Source: an uncultured Opitutia bacterium
GTDB taxonomy: Bacteria; Verrucomicrobiota; Verrucomicrobiia; Opitutales; Opitutaceae
DNA: 38,907 bases
Assembly: GCA_903834135.1 (NCBI GenBank)
Contig: CAILHZ010000003.1
Location: forward strand, 1 to 38,907
Reading direction: 5' to 3'
A program made the translations under genes and the position numbers. The stretch's first letter is position 1. Each line of letters opens with the position of its first letter. Shown here piece after piece: positions 14,251-24,242 of this stretch. The notes beneath the pieces were generated by a model that was given only the letters and a program-made list of their open reading frames with translations, was not told where the DNA came from and did not search any database.

Positions 14251-16800
14251 ATGTTCAAACAAAACCTCTGGAAGCTCATACTTAGCGTAGCCATTGCTGG
14301 CTGGGCTATTTCACAGCTTCTACCTCTTAAAGACATACCGTTCCAAACTTACGTGACTGATCACGTAACAGCGAAACAAGATGAGTTTAAGAAACTCGTT
14401 ACCGAAGCAGCCGTGCGTCAAAAAGCAGGCCAAGTACCTAGCGTCTATGTTGGCGTTCGCCAAATTGCCGCTGAGCGCAAACTTGATCTAACACAGTACT
14501 TCCCTGATATTGGGATTGAAAGTTCACTGCGCAATGTGACCAAGCGTAATCAGATTCTTTTAAATGAACTCCTGATTCGTTCGAAGGGTAAGATGCAACT
14601 CGGTCTCGACTTAAACGGTGGTGTTGCTGTTACCTTAGAAGTAGATCCTAAAGTCACACAGCGTGACCCAGCGGATGTACATGAAAAACTTGCTAAAGCA
14701 GTTGAAATTATCAGTGCACGTGTGAATTCACTTGGTGTTGCTGAACCAATCGTTCGCCCAGTGGGTGATAATCGTATTGAAGTTGAACTTCCTAGTATCA
14801 CAACAAAGGATAATCCAGACATCGTAGATAGTGTAAAAGCTCCAGCTCGTCTTGAATTCCGTGTTGTAAATTCAAACGTTTCACCTTCAAGCGTGGCACC
14901 CGGTGAAATCCCTCCTGGTTACGAACTTTTAACTCTTGAAGACGAACGTGGTGCACAAAGTGTAAGCGAAGAGCTCTTCATTAAACGTATCCCTGAAGCT
15001 ACTGGTGATATTATCGCTAAAGCTTTTCCGCATTCAGACATGTACGGTAAGCCAGAAATTTTAATGCAGTTTACCAATGAAGGCCGCAAAAAATTTGCTG
15101 CCATGACTCGTCAAATTGCTGACGAAGGTCGCAGAGCTGGTCATACAGGTCGCTTGGCAATCGTGCTGGATGGAAAACTATATTCCGCGCCAACTGTACG
15201 TGAAGAAATTGATAATGATTCAGCTGTTATCGAAGGCCAGTTCACAGACCGTGAAGCTATCGATTTAGCGAACGTATTAAATAATCCTCTAGATCTTCCT
15301 TTAATTATTAAAGAACAATACGAAGTTGGACCATCCTTAGCTGCAGACGCAGTTTCAAGTGGTGTTAAAGCTTCTATTATTGGAACGGTAGCAGTAGCAG
15401 CATTCATGATCACCTTCTACTCAACAGGTGGTATCGTAGCAGTTCTTACACTCGCTGTTAACATTCTTATAATCTTTGGTGCACTCGCTAGTTTCGGTGC
15501 AACTATGACCCTTCCTGGGTTAGCTGGTATCGTTCTTACGATCGGAATGGCTGTGGATGCTAACATTCTAATTTTCGAGCGTATGCGTGAGGAAATAGCT
15601 GCTGGTAAATCGCTTTCGATTTCGAATCAAAGTGGTTACATCAAGGCGCTTACTACCATTATTGATGCTCACTTAGTGCAGTTAATTATCTGTGCTATCA
15701 TGATCTGGTTAGGTAGCGGTCCTATAAAGGGCTTCGGTGTTACCTTGGCAATTGGTGTTCTCTCAACACTGTTCTCCGTTTTAATCACAGCCCACTTAGT
15801 CATGGAAGAGATCATTAGTGCTGGTTGGATCAAGAAGATCACCATGCGCCACCTCTTAAACACACTACATGTCGATTTTATCAAGTACGGCCGTCCAGCC
15901 TTCATTGGTTCATGGCTCGTTGTTTTAATCGGTGTTGTAGTGATTGCTTACAAGGGTAGTGCAATCTACGGCATTGATTTCTCTGGTGGTGACGTAGTTA
16001 CCTTACAGTACAAACAGCACCTCGATATCTCACAAATCCGTACCGTAGCTGCTTCAGTTAAAGTTGGTGAAATTAATCCTACCTACGAAAACGCTATCGG
16101 TGGTGGTAATGAACTTCTAAAGATTGAAACTCCAGAAGGTAAATCAGCTCAAGTTGTAGACGCTCTCAAAGCAGCTTTTCCTAATGCTGGTTTAGAAAAA
16201 ATTGGTGAAGGCCATATCGGAGCTTCAATAGGTAAAGAAATCGAACTCAATGCACTACTAGCTGTGGGTGTATCGATGCTTACCATTCTTCTATATATAG
16301 CATTCCGTTTTGAATTCGGCTTCGGTGTGGGTGCTATGTTCTCTACCTTGCATGATATCTTCATGACAATTGGTATATTCGTATTAACGGGTCACCAATT
16401 CTCTGCACCGATGGTAGCAGCAATTCTATGTATCGCGGGTTACTCAATCAACGAGACAGTCGTTGTATTCGACCGTATTCGTGAAGAATTAAAGCTTAAT
16501 CCAACCGGTTCCTTACGTGATGTAATCAATAGTGCTATTAATAAAGTATTTGCTCGTACAATTATGACAGCGACTACGACCTTCTTAGCAGCACTCTCAC
16601 TGTACCTCTTCGGTAGCGGTGTACTAAGGGATATTTCCTTCACATTCTTAGTGGGTATCGTAACGAGTACTTTCTCTGCAATATTCATTGCGTCCCAAGT
16701 ATTCTACTGGTGGCACAAGGGTGATCGCAAGCATGTGGAAGCACACGCTGATGCTGCACCTGAATATGAATGGACAGGTTCTAGCAAGGCATCCAAGTAA
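14251..16800 (+). CDS. secDF: Fused protein translocase subunit SecDF
   Basis: SecD and SecF use the proton gradient to pull translocating proteins through SecYEG. Here they form one 849-residue chain. The SecD half has an N-terminal membrane helix, GLDLNGGVAVTLEVD near 113-127, a large P1 periplasmic domain, and membrane motif GMAVDANILIFERMREE near residue 430-447. The SecF half begins near residue 530 with HLLNTLHVDFIKYGRPA, then GIDFSGGDVVTL near 573 and NETVVVFDRIREEL near 733-746. About twelve membrane segments fit. The fusion occurs in several phyla including Bacillota and Verrucomicrobiota. It is followed by a strong terminator and recJ. Confidence 0.96.
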   Translation: MFKQNLWKLILSVAIAGWAISQLLPLKDIPFQTYVTDHVTAKQDEFKKLVTEAAVRQKAGQVPSVYVGVRQIAAERKLDLTQYFPDIGIESSLRNVTKRNQILLNELLIRSKGKMQLGLDLNGGVAVTLEVDPKVTQRDPADVHEKLAKAVEIISARVNSLGVAEPIVRPVGDNRIEVELPSITTKDNPDIVDSVKAPARLEFRVVNSNVSPSSVAPGEIPPGYELLTLEDERGAQSVSEELFIKRIPEATGDIIAKAFPHSDMYGKPEILMQFTNEGRKKFAAMTRQIADEGRRAGHTGRLAIVLDGKLYSAPTVREEIDNDSAVIEGQFTDREAIDLANVLNNPLDLPLIIKEQYEVGPSLAADAVSSGVKASIIGTVAVAAFMITFYSTGGIVAVLTLAVNILIIFGALASFGATMTLPGLAGIVLTIGMAVDANILIFERMREEIAAGKSLSISNQSGYIKALTTIIDAHLVQLIICAIMIWLGSGPIKGFGVTLAIGVLSTLFSVLITAHLVMEEIISAGWIKKITMRHLLNTLHVDFIKYGRPAFIGSWLVVLIGVVVIAYKGSAIYGIDFSGGDVVTLQYKQHLDISQIRTVAASVKVGEINPTYENAIGGGNELLKIETPEGKSAQVVDALKAAFPNAGLEKIGEGHIGASIGKEIELNALLAVGVSMLTILLYIAFRFEFGFGVGAMFSTLHDIFMTIGIFVLTGHQFSAPMVAAILCIAGYSINETVVVFDRIREELKLNPTGSLRDVINSAINKVFARTIMTATTTFLAALSLYLFGSGVLRDISFTFLVGIVTSTFSAIFIASQVFYWWHKGDRKHVEAHADAAPEYEWTGSSKASK

Positions 16801-16806
16801 GGCGCT

Positions 16807-16866
16807 GTCCCTTAAAGTTAATAGCAATCTAACTTAGGTTAGATTGCGTAACGTAAGGGACTTTTC
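16807..16866 (+). terminator. Two-tier terminator after secDF
   Basis: The outer stem GTCCCTTA (16807-16814) pairs with TAAGGGAC (16854-16861) and the inner stem GCAATCTAAC (16824-16833) with GTTAGATTGC (16838-16847), both perfect. TTTT follows at 16862. It sits just 22 bp before recJ, so recJ must rely on read-through or a promoter inside this element. Confidence 0.75.
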
Positions 16867-16887
16867 CTGAAAGTCCACAAAACCGCC

Positions 16888-18609
16888 ATGCGCTGGTTTT
16901 ACAAGACGCTACCTACTGAGGATATTGCGTCACTGAGTAAATCAACTGGGGTAAGCTCGGTTATGGCGGAGCTATTGATGCGATCTGGCCTAACTCAAGC
17001 CGAGAAGGCTGGAACATTTTTAAATCCAACACTAGCAGGTCTATCAGATCCCTTTGAAGTGCCGCGTCTTTCTGATGCAGCACAACGCTTAGTTGTAGCT
17101 ATAGCTAAGAAACAAAAAGTAATTGTTTTAGGCGACTACGATGTAGATGGAGTTACCAGTACAGCTCTTCTAGTCACAGTATTACGCAATTTTGGACTAA
17201 GCCCTACATTTGTAGTACCACGCAGAGCAGAGGATGGATACGGCCTATCTAGAAGCGCTATCGACCGTGCTTTAGAAAAAGGTAAACCAGATCTATTTAT
17301 TGCTTTAGATTGCGGTACTAATTCACACGAGGAAGTAGCGTATCTATATGAATTAGGAATGGACGTCATTGTAGTGGATCATCACCGCTCAAAAGAAAAA
17401 CCACTCGCTCAAGGAATATTAATTAATCCTCACATTCATGAGGATATTTCTGGTAATGATATCGCCTGGCGCAATCTATGTACGGCTGGTCTAGTATTTA
17501 AATTGATGCACGGTCTCTTAAAGCACTTAAGAGAAATTCAGCATCCAATCGCATTAACCTATAAACTAAGAGATCAGCTTGATTTAGTAGCTATGGGAAC
17601 AGTGGCTGATCTCGTACCACTTACTGGCGAGAATCGTATCATGGCAAGTAATGGGCTACGCATTATGACACAAACGCAGCGTCCCGGACTGCGTGCTTTA
17701 ATGGAAGTCGCTGGATTAAAGCCTGGGCAAGAAATTATGCCTATGGATATTTCGTATCGCTTAGGACCTCGTATTAATGCCTCTGGTCGCTTAGCAGATG
17801 CAGCTTTATCAGTTGAATTAATGGTAAGTGAAGATACTCGCTTTTGTTATGAGACAGCTCGGCAATTAGATACCTTCAATCGTGAAAGACAGGACATTGA
17901 GAGACAAATGACCGAGCAGGCTGAAAAGATCATTGAAAATCATTTCATCGAAAATCACGGTATCGTTTTATTTGAAGAAGGCTGGCATCCCGGTGTCGTT
18001 GGAATTGTAGCTGGTCGTGTCACCCGAAAATATAATCGACCATGCGTAGTTTTAGGTAACGAGGGTGATTTAGCCAAAGGCTCTGGGCGCAGTATTGAAG
18101 GGGTTAATTTAGTAGAAGTCCTAGGTAAATGCAGCGATCACTTAGAGAGCTGGGGAGGTCACCCCATGGCTGTAGGTGTTTCCCTTAAGAAAACTAAGGT
18201 GCAAGCCTTTAGAGCACTCTTTACGGAGGCAGTCATGGCTTCTTCAGGCTCTGACATTGCTGAACAACGTATCGATATTTCTGCTTGGGTTTCCGTAAAT
18301 CAAATCAAGGAGAGTTTGATGGATGAACTCGAGACACTGCATCCGTTTGGCCAAGGTAATCCAGAGCCTGTATTTGGAATCAGAGGTATTATTTTAAAAC
18401 AAAGACCAGACGTCTTTAAAGAACTTCATTTTCGGTTTTCTTTACCTGATGCAACAGGTAAAAAGATTCAAGGCGTGGCATGGAAAATGGCAAAAAAGAT
18501 TCCACCAACAGATGAGCCAATAGATTTAGCAGTAGGTCTTCACTGGAATCATTTCAATGGAAGGAAAAATCTCCAAGTTGAGATGCTAGATTGGCGTCAC
18601 TCCGACTAG
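16888..18609 (+). CDS. recJ: Single-stranded-DNA-specific exonuclease RecJ
   Basis: RecJ is the 5'-to-3' ssDNA exonuclease of recombination and mismatch repair, acting with two metal ions. It has 573 residues, as usual. DHH motif I is LGDYDVDGVTSTALL near residue 80-94, the ALDCGTN segment is near 138, the DHH motif is VVDHHRSKE near 162, and the MGTVADLVPL segment is near 235. The DHHA1 part contains GRSIEGVNLVEVL and WGGHPMAVGVSL near 415-430, followed by the OB domain near the end (FGQGNPEPVFG). Its stop lies 7 bp from the convergent hemL stop. Start at the ATG immediately after the large hairpin. Confidence 0.95.
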   Translation: MRWFYKTLPTEDIASLSKSTGVSSVMAELLMRSGLTQAEKAGTFLNPTLAGLSDPFEVPRLSDAAQRLVVAIAKKQKVIVLGDYDVDGVTSTALLVTVLRNFGLSPTFVVPRRAEDGYGLSRSAIDRALEKGKPDLFIALDCGTNSHEEVAYLYELGMDVIVVDHHRSKEKPLAQGILINPHIHEDISGNDIAWRNLCTAGLVFKLMHGLLKHLREIQHPIALTYKLRDQLDLVAMGTVADLVPLTGENRIMASNGLRIMTQTQRPGLRALMEVAGLKPGQEIMPMDISYRLGPRINASGRLADAALSVELMVSEDTRFCYETARQLDTFNRERQDIERQMTEQAEKIIENHFIENHGIVLFEEGWHPGVVGIVAGRVTRKYNRPCVVLGNEGDLAKGSGRSIEGVNLVEVLGKCSDHLESWGGHPMAVGVSLKKTKVQAFRALFTEAVMASSGSDIAEQRIDISAWVSVNQIKESLMDELETLHPFGQGNPEPVFGIRGIILKQRPDVFKELHFRFSLPDATGKKIQGVAWKMAKKIPPTDEPIDLAVGLHWNHFNGRKNLQVEMLDWRHSD

Positions 18610-18616
18610 TGTTTTA

Positions 18617-19900
18617 TTAAAGCGAGATAATAGCCTTAGAAACTACTTCGCAGGCTTTATCAATAGCTGTGCCTTCATGAGCGGTACTTAAAAATCCTGC
18701 TTCATACGCACTGGGTGCTAGATAAACACCATTATCTAAACAAGAATGAAAGAGTTTTTTGTAAGGTACTGCATCTGCAGCAAGAGCAGTTGCATAGTCT
18801 GTGACCTCAGTAGCACTAAAGAATATAGAAAACATAGAACCACACTGAGGTGCTTGTAAGGCAATGCCTTTTGTCTTTGCTGCAGTAAGTGCTGCTTTAC
18901 TTAGTTGCTCACCCAGCGCGTTAAGCCGCCCGTAGGGATTTAAACTTTCCAGTAGCTTTAAAGAAGCGATACCAGCTGAAAGAGCCAGCGGATTTCCACT
19001 GAGTGTACCTGCCTGATAAACTGGTCCAAGCGGTGCCAAGTAATCCATTACATCTGCTCTTCCACCAAAAGCGCCTACAGGAAGACCTCCTCCAATAATT
19101 TTACCTAAGGTAGTTAAATCAGGAGTAATTGCTTCAAGTTCTTGTACACCACCTTTTGCTAAACGAAAACCAGTCATCACTTCATCAAAAATAAGCAGTG
19201 CACCGTGCTTTGTTGTGACAGTACTGAGATGTTTTAAGAAACCAGGCTTTGCTTTAATAAATCCAACGTTACCAATGTAAGGCTCTACAATGACACCTGC
19301 AATTTGATCAGGATAAGCGGCAAAGGCTTGATCCACACATGCCGTATCATTGTACGGTAAGACGATCGTCTCACGGGCAAATGATGCAGGGATTCCAGCA
19401 CTATCCGGATGGCCGTGGGTTAGGGCACCTGAACCTGCTTTAATTAAAAGAGAATCTGAATGACCATGATAGCAGCCGGAGAATTTTATAATTTTATCAC
19501 GCTTCGTAAATCCGCGCGCTAGACGTACGGCAGACATCGTTGCTTCAGTTCCGCTACTACACATACGGACCTTTTTAATCGAAGGAACAAAACGCGTAAT
19601 AAGTTCAGCCATATCCACCTCTAGAGGATTGGGTGTTCCAAAACTTGTTCCTTTTTCTAACGCTTCAGCAATTGCTGCTTTAATAATCGGGTGATTATGA
19701 CCGTGAATCGCAGGTCCCCAAGTACACACGAAATCTATTAAATCTGTATCATCAGCAGTCGTAAGATACGCACCATGAGCAGCCTTAACAAAAAAAGGAG
19801 AGCCACCTACAGACCTAAAAGCTCTCACTGGAGAGTTTACCCCACCAGGAATAAGTTTAAGTGCCCGTTCAAATAGACTTTCAGAACGTTGATTAGACAT
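18617..19900 (-). CDS. hemL: Glutamate-1-semialdehyde 2,1-aminomutase
   Basis: HemL is a PLP aminomutase converting glutamate-1-semialdehyde to 5-aminolevulinate in the C5 haem pathway. Its 427 residues match the family. The N-terminal [18 protein letters not shown] is typical. [18 protein letters not shown] lies near 117-134, [11 protein letters not shown] near 238-248, and the PLP lysine in [17 protein letters not shown] (Lys267). The upstream sequence has TATATT 3 nt before the ATG and no Shine-Dalgarno. It follows nadE on the same strand after 23 bp, so the two may be cotranscribed. Confidence 0.96.
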   Translation of the reverse strand: MSNQRSESLFERALKLIPGGVNSPVRAFRSVGGSPFFVKAAHGAYLTTADDTDLIDFVCTWGPAIHGHNHPIIKAAIAEALEKGTSFGTPNPLEVDMAELITRFVPSIKKVRMCSSGTEATMSAVRLARGFTKRDKIIKFSGCYHGHSDSLLIKAGSGALTHGHPDSAGIPASFARETIVLPYNDTACVDQAFAAYPDQIAGVIVEPYIGNVGFIKAKPGFLKHLSTVTTKHGALLIFDEVMTGFRLAKGGVQELEAITPDLTTLGKIIGGGLPVGAFGGRADVMDYLAPLGPVYQAGTLSGNPLALSAGIASLKLLESLNPYGRLNALGEQLSKAALTAAKTKGIALQAPQCGSMFSIFFSATEVTDYATALAADAVPYKKLFHSCLDNGVYLAPSAYEAGFLSTAHEGTAIDKACEVVSKAIISL

Positions 19901-19923
19901 AAAAATATAAACGGGCTGAAGTT

Positions 19924-21606
19924 TTAATTAGTATAGCCATGAACGATCGGAATACGGCGACCAACTCCGAAGGCAAGGGGTGTTATCTTTAATCCAGGTG
20001 CTGCTTGCTTACGCTTATATTCACTGCGGTCTATTTTTTTAACAATATCATCAACAAGTGCAGCATCAAAGCCTAAGGCAGTTATTGCCTTACGCGAAAG
20101 CCCATCTTCTATACACGCTTTTAGAATTCCATCTAAGATAGAATATTCGGGCAGTGAATCTTGATCTTTTTGATCAGGTCGTAGTTCTGCACTCGGTGGC
20201 TTATCTATCGTAGACTGCGGTATTGGAGCTTCTTTGCCATGTAGACGAGCATCCTCATTGATCCAACGCGCAAGGGAATAGACTTGTGTTTTATAAAGAT
20301 CTGATATGACAGCTAAGCCACCGCACATATCACCATACAGTGTACAATAACCCACTGCCATTTCACTTTTATTTCCTGTGGTAAGTAGTAGAGCACCAAA
20401 TTTATTTGATAGTGCCATCATGAGCACTCCACGCACACGTGCCTGAATATTTTCCTCAGTCACATCAGGTGTTTTACCAGTAAAAGCTGGCTTTAGCGCT
20501 AATTCAGCACAGGCAACAGATTCAGCTATCGGTATTTCAAGATAGGCTATACCTAGCGTCTTTGCTAGTGCTTTAGCATCATCCTTAGAATGCTGAGAAG
20601 AGATTGCCGAAGGTAAAGATACACCAGTTACATTTTCAGCTCCTAATGCAGCCACAGCTAGAACACCAACAATAGCTGAATCAATTCCGCCAGATAAAGC
20701 GACTAAAGATTTTTTAAATCCACTTTTCTGTGCATAATCTTTTAACCCTAAACGCAGCGCAGAAAAAATATCTGCCATATTTGACTCTATGTAACTCGAA
20801 GCAACTTGACGTTCTTGATTAGCACTTGCCTGAGGATCTAAATTAAGCGGCACTACACGTAAATCTTCAGCAAAGGCAGCTAGGCCCATAAGTACATGTC
20901 CAGAAGCGTCACTAACGAGTGATCTTCCATCAAAGATTAATTCATCATTTCCACCCACGGCATTCACATACGCCACAGGGCAGTCCAGTTCGAAGGCTGC
21001 GTCCGTTACTAAGGTTTGGCGAATGTTACCTTTTTCATTATGCCACGGACTCGCTGATAAATTAACCATCAAGTCTAGTCTGGTTTGTGCAAGTTGCTTA
21101 ACTGGATCTAAGCCGTGGTAAAGTCCACGTGTATTGATCATCGGATGAGTCCATATATCTTCACAAATCGTAACGCCTATTTTTTTACCATCGTGGACTA
21201 TAATTGTGGCTTTAGGTGCTGGTTCAAAATAGCGGTCTTCATCAAATACATCATAGGTAGGCAGTAGGCACTTACGTGCATAGCTTACTACTTTTCCTTG
21301 ATGACAGAATGCCGCAGAATTATAAAACGGACGACCAACTCCTGTTGTATTAATTTCAATCGTTCCGATCAGTGCAGGTACATTTCCAATACTCTGCTTA
21401 ATAATAGCCAAGGATTCTTGTACATCCGTTGCAAAATTCTTTTTAAATAAAAGATCCCTAGGAGGGTAGCCACAGACAATGAGTTCTGGAAATAAAACAA
21501 GCTCTGCACCATCAGCAACAAGCTTTGAGTAAGCCTCTAAGATTTTTCGACGGTTACCCGGCAAGTCTCCAACGATTGTGTTAATTTGAGCTAGTCCAAG
21601 GCGCAT
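19924..21606 (-). CDS. nadE: Glutamine-dependent NAD+ synthetase
   Basis: This 560-residue two-domain enzyme makes NAD+ from deamido-NAD+, ATP and glutamine. The N-terminal nitrilase-type glutaminase has its catalytic triad visible as Glu41 ([16 protein letters not shown]), Lys112 (before [10 protein letters not shown]) and Cys148 (VTICEDIW). The C-terminal synthetase begins around residue 290 with the ATP pyrophosphatase loop [10 protein letters not shown] (304-313), then the [19 protein letters not shown] segment near 405-423. It diverges from maf across 96 bp. Membership is clear and both active sites look intact. Confidence 0.95.
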   Translation of the reverse strand: MRLGLAQINTIVGDLPGNRRKILEAYSKLVADGAELVLFPELIVCGYPPRDLLFKKNFATDVQESLAIIKQSIGNVPALIGTIEINTTGVGRPFYNSAAFCHQGKVVSYARKCLLPTYDVFDEDRYFEPAPKATIIVHDGKKIGVTICEDIWTHPMINTRGLYHGLDPVKQLAQTRLDLMVNLSASPWHNEKGNIRQTLVTDAAFELDCPVAYVNAVGGNDELIFDGRSLVSDASGHVLMGLAAFAEDLRVVPLNLDPQASANQERQVASSYIESNMADIFSALRLGLKDYAQKSGFKKSLVALSGGIDSAIVGVLAVAALGAENVTGVSLPSAISSQHSKDDAKALAKTLGIAYLEIPIAESVACAELALKPAFTGKTPDVTEENIQARVRGVLMMALSNKFGALLLTTGNKSEMAVGYCTLYGDMCGGLAVISDLYKTQVYSLARWINEDARLHGKEAPIPQSTIDKPPSAELRPDQKDQDSLPEYSILDGILKACIEDGLSRKAITALGFDAALVDDIVKKIDRSEYKRKQAAPGLKITPLAFGVGRRIPIVHGYTN

Positions 21607-21642
21607 GATTTAAGTCCCTTAAAGTAAACCGCTTTTCGTTCG

Positions 21643-21684
21643 CTGACAAACTACAAGTTTCTTTGCTACACTAGCTTGCAAGCT
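21643..21684 (+). promoter_or_regulatory. Candidate maf promoter with an adjoining 12-bp palindrome
   Basis: CTGACA (21643-21648) and TACACT (21667-21672) have an 18-bp spacer. Directly after the -10 is AGCTTGCAAGCT (21673-21684), a perfect 12-bp palindrome covering the expected transcription start, which makes it a candidate operator. It lies in the nadE/maf divergent region. Confidence 0.4.
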
Positions 21685-21702
21685 GTATTAATGTAGCTGT
21701 TA

Positions 21703-22296
21703 ATGCCTTTAAATATGTCGTTACCTGTTCGCCTAATCCTTGCTTCTGCTTCACCCAGAAGACTCGAACTTCTTGGACGACTCGGCGTAGACTTTGAGGT
21801 AATTCCAGCAGAAGTCACCGAGTTCGAAGATCCCACGGCTGATCCTAAACATATGGTATCGCATAACGCTGCGCTCAAAGCAGAGTGGGTATCAGCTCGA
21901 CATCCTGATGCCTTAGTACTTGGGGCAGATACGACAGTTTTTATCGACGGAACAGTCCTCAATAAACCTGCTAACCTAGCAGAATCAAAGCGTATGATTC
22001 GTAAACTTTCAGGAAGAACACATACTGTTTACACAGGTATTGCTATGCGAAGAAAAAGCGACTCTTTGACGCTTAATGATGGAATTTCAAGTGAAGTAAC
22101 TTTAAAGGCATTAACAGATACCCAAATAGATGATTACATATTGAAGGTTAACACGTTAGATAAGGCAGGGGCATATTCTATACAAGACCACACAGACATG
22201 ATTATAGCGGGGTACAAAGGCTCTTTCACAAATATAATGGGTCTACCTGTAGATGAAACGAAACAAATTTTGACCCGTTGCGGTCTGTGCATTTAA
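21703..22296 (+). CDS. maf: Maf family nucleoside-triphosphate pyrophosphatase
   Basis: Maf/YhdE/YceF proteins hydrolyse non-canonical or modified NTPs (dTTP/UTP or m7GTP) to monophosphates. This one has 197 residues. The N-terminal LILASASPRRLELLGRLG (about 9-26) holds the SxxR substrate motif. VLGADTTVFIDG is near 70-81, SGRTHTVYTGIA near 105-116, and DKAGAYSIQDHT near 153-164 contains the family's KAGaYgiQ motif. The start could be the ATG at 21703 or at 21715; the latter is closer to family N-termini. The downstream TonB-like gene begins 56 bp later. Confidence 0.92.
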   Translation: MPLNMSLPVRLILASASPRRLELLGRLGVDFEVIPAEVTEFEDPTADPKHMVSHNAALKAEWVSARHPDALVLGADTTVFIDGTVLNKPANLAESKRMIRKLSGRTHTVYTGIAMRRKSDSLTLNDGISSEVTLKALTDTQIDDYILKVNTLDKAGAYSIQDHTDMIIAGYKGSFTNIMGLPVDETKQILTRCGLCI

Positions 22297-22351
22297 CTTA
22301 CTATCCTTTAAGGGATAAACGACAGCCTTAACTCTAATTTAGAACGAGTAA

Positions 22352-23488
22352 ATGAAAGACCTTTTTGAGCCTCCATCCACCCGAGAAGACTTGGGCGAGG
22401 CTCCGCGTAGGTCACTTCCGTGGATTTCCGAAAATACGGACTCTAAATCGATCCAAGTTGGCCTTATTGGAACGATCTTACTGCATATTATTTTGTTATT
22501 TATTTTACCTCGAATGGCTCGGTTAGGGTACTTCGGTCGCGAGAAGACAAAAACAACATACGTTAAGCCAAAGCCAAAAGAAATTGAGATTCCTTTATCT
22601 GCATTTCTTCCACCACCTCCGCAACCCAAGTCGCCCCCTAAATTTGTAGAAGCAAATCCGAATGCTCCAGAAAACACGCCTGATCACACAGATAATTTTA
22701 GTGATAGAAATCAGCAAGTAGCTCAAGAAAAACCTACTCCTAATGGGCATAATGATCATCCAGCATTAGAGGGAAAAAAAGATTTCCACTCGTCTCAAAT
22801 TGTTGATGGACGTTTAGATAAACCTCAACAAGAAGCACCTCCAATTACGCAACCTGCTGCACAACCTAAGGCAGCCCAAGCAGCAACTGAAAGACGTGAA
22901 CAAAATCCGCTCGCTGGAAATGAATTCAAGAAAGCGGATGATAAAGATGGTTTCGGCTCTAATTCGGGGAAGATTGCAGAAAATAATTCAAACGTAACAG
23001 AACACATTGCAGGTTCAAAACAAGGCTCTTTAGTACAGACACCAAATGCTCCTGCTGCACTGATTGATCCACGTCATCCTCAGCCACGTAAAACACTAGC
23101 TCAGCATGTTAGACCTGCAATTTTCGCGGAAAATAAAATCGGCACTTCTAACATTGGTCCTATCGCAGTTGATGCTAAATGGAGTAACTACGGCGTTTAT
23201 TTGCAACGTATGATTGAGACAGTTCAAATCGAGTGGGAGAGAATCTTAATTGCAAGTAAGGTATACCCAAATTCAGGAAGCTATGTTCAAGTTAAGTTCA
23301 TCATGAACTCCAAGGGAGAAATTTCTAAAATTATCAGTGTCGACCCTACCGGCGCTCCCTCAGATGCCGCTATCAGAGCTTGCCCATCGGGCATTACAGC
23401 ACGTTCTCCCTATGGCCAGTGGACTGATGACATGATTGCAGTTCTTGGAGAGAAACAGGAAATGACTTTCGTTTTTTACTACGAGTGA
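22352..23488 (+). CDS. TonB/TolA-like membrane-anchored energy-transducer protein
   Basis: This 378-residue protein has a single membrane anchor at about 34-53 (IQVGLIGTILLHIILLFILP) after a cytoplasmic N-terminus. A Pro/Lys-rich stretch follows (VKPKPKEIEIPL, FLPPPPQPKSPPK), then a long low-complexity periplasmic linker rich in Gln, Ala, Asn and Pro. The C-terminal domain (about 285-378) contains YVQVKFIMNSKGEISKIISV, resembling the beta-strand core of TonB/TolA C-terminal domains. ExbB/ExbD or TolQ/R are not nearby. A role in energising the outer membrane is inference from architecture. Its stop overlaps the start of the next gene (GTGA). Confidence 0.65.
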   Translation: MKDLFEPPSTREDLGEAPRRSLPWISENTDSKSIQVGLIGTILLHIILLFILPRMARLGYFGREKTKTTYVKPKPKEIEIPLSAFLPPPPQPKSPPKFVEANPNAPENTPDHTDNFSDRNQQVAQEKPTPNGHNDHPALEGKKDFHSSQIVDGRLDKPQQEAPPITQPAAQPKAAQAATERREQNPLAGNEFKKADDKDGFGSNSGKIAENNSNVTEHIAGSKQGSLVQTPNAPAALIDPRHPQPRKTLAQHVRPAIFAENKIGTSNIGPIAVDAKWSNYGVYLQRMIETVQIEWERILIASKVYPNSGSYVQVKFIMNSKGEISKIISVDPTGAPSDAAIRACPSGITARSPYGQWTDDMIAVLGEKQEMTFVFYYE

Positions 23489-24225
23489 GCACATCACATG
23501 ACAATCCCTGGAAAAGTTTACCTCTTGGTAAAAACGTAGAACTCATTTCCAGTGATGCAAACGGGCTTGCTGCATTTAATAAACCAGCAGGAATATTATC
23601 TCATCCTAATCGGTCAGGTGAAGAGTCACGCTCACTGTTAAATGCTCCCTATGTACTTGAAAGTGAATTCTTTCAAGTTGTGGGTGGGAGACGCATTTGG
23701 TTACTTAACCGCTTAGATTCTGCAACATCAGGGGTAATACTCCTTACTTCAAGTGAAGTACTCGCCAAAACAATTAAAGAGCAGTTCAAAAAGAAATCTA
23801 TCTTCAAACGTTACGTTGCATTAGTGTTCGGTAAACCTCAAAAACCAAGTGACATATGGCGCGACCGATTAGCCATTCAAAAAAAAGCAGGTCAGATACG
23901 TACCTCAACAGGGCACATCCCTTCTGAGAGTGGTATGCTCTTACTGAAAACTTGGACAACTGCTTTAGGTCCAGTAAGTCTTATACGCTTAGACCCAAAA
24001 ACGGGACGTAGTCATCAATTAAGAGTACAGTGCTCTACACGCCATCTGCCTATTGTTGGAGATCAAACATACGGGGACTTCACAAAGAATAGAGCTTTTT
24101 TAAAGAACACGGGTAACAAACGTTTATTCCTACATTCAGAAGAAACAAAATTTACCTACGACTACGCTGGGAAAGCATATCCTTTTCAAGCCCATGCTCC
24201 ACTGCCTGAGGATTTCCATGGTTAG
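23485..24225 (+). CDS. RluA-family pseudouridine synthase
   Basis: This 246-residue enzyme of the RluA/RluC/RluD/TruC group isomerises uridine in rRNA or tRNA. The catalytic aspartate is in LLNRLDSATSGVILLTSS near residues 73-90, where the usual HRLD is NRLD. The KRYVALVFG motif is near 109 and RLDPKTGRSHQLRVQCS near 172-188, with HLPIVGDQTYGD after it. There is no N-terminal S4 domain. The GTG start overlaps the stop of the upstream TonB-like gene by four bases, so the pair is probably cotranslated. The target site cannot be assigned. Confidence 0.88.
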   Translation: MSTSHDNPWKSLPLGKNVELISSDANGLAAFNKPAGILSHPNRSGEESRSLLNAPYVLESEFFQVVGGRRIWLLNRLDSATSGVILLTSSEVLAKTIKEQFKKKSIFKRYVALVFGKPQKPSDIWRDRLAIQKKAGQIRTSTGHIPSESGMLLLKTWTTALGPVSLIRLDPKTGRSHQLRVQCSTRHLPIVGDQTYGDFTKNRAFLKNTGNKRLFLHSEETKFTYDYAGKAYPFQAHAPLPEDFHG

Positions 24226-24242
24226 TTACGATTATTTACTTT

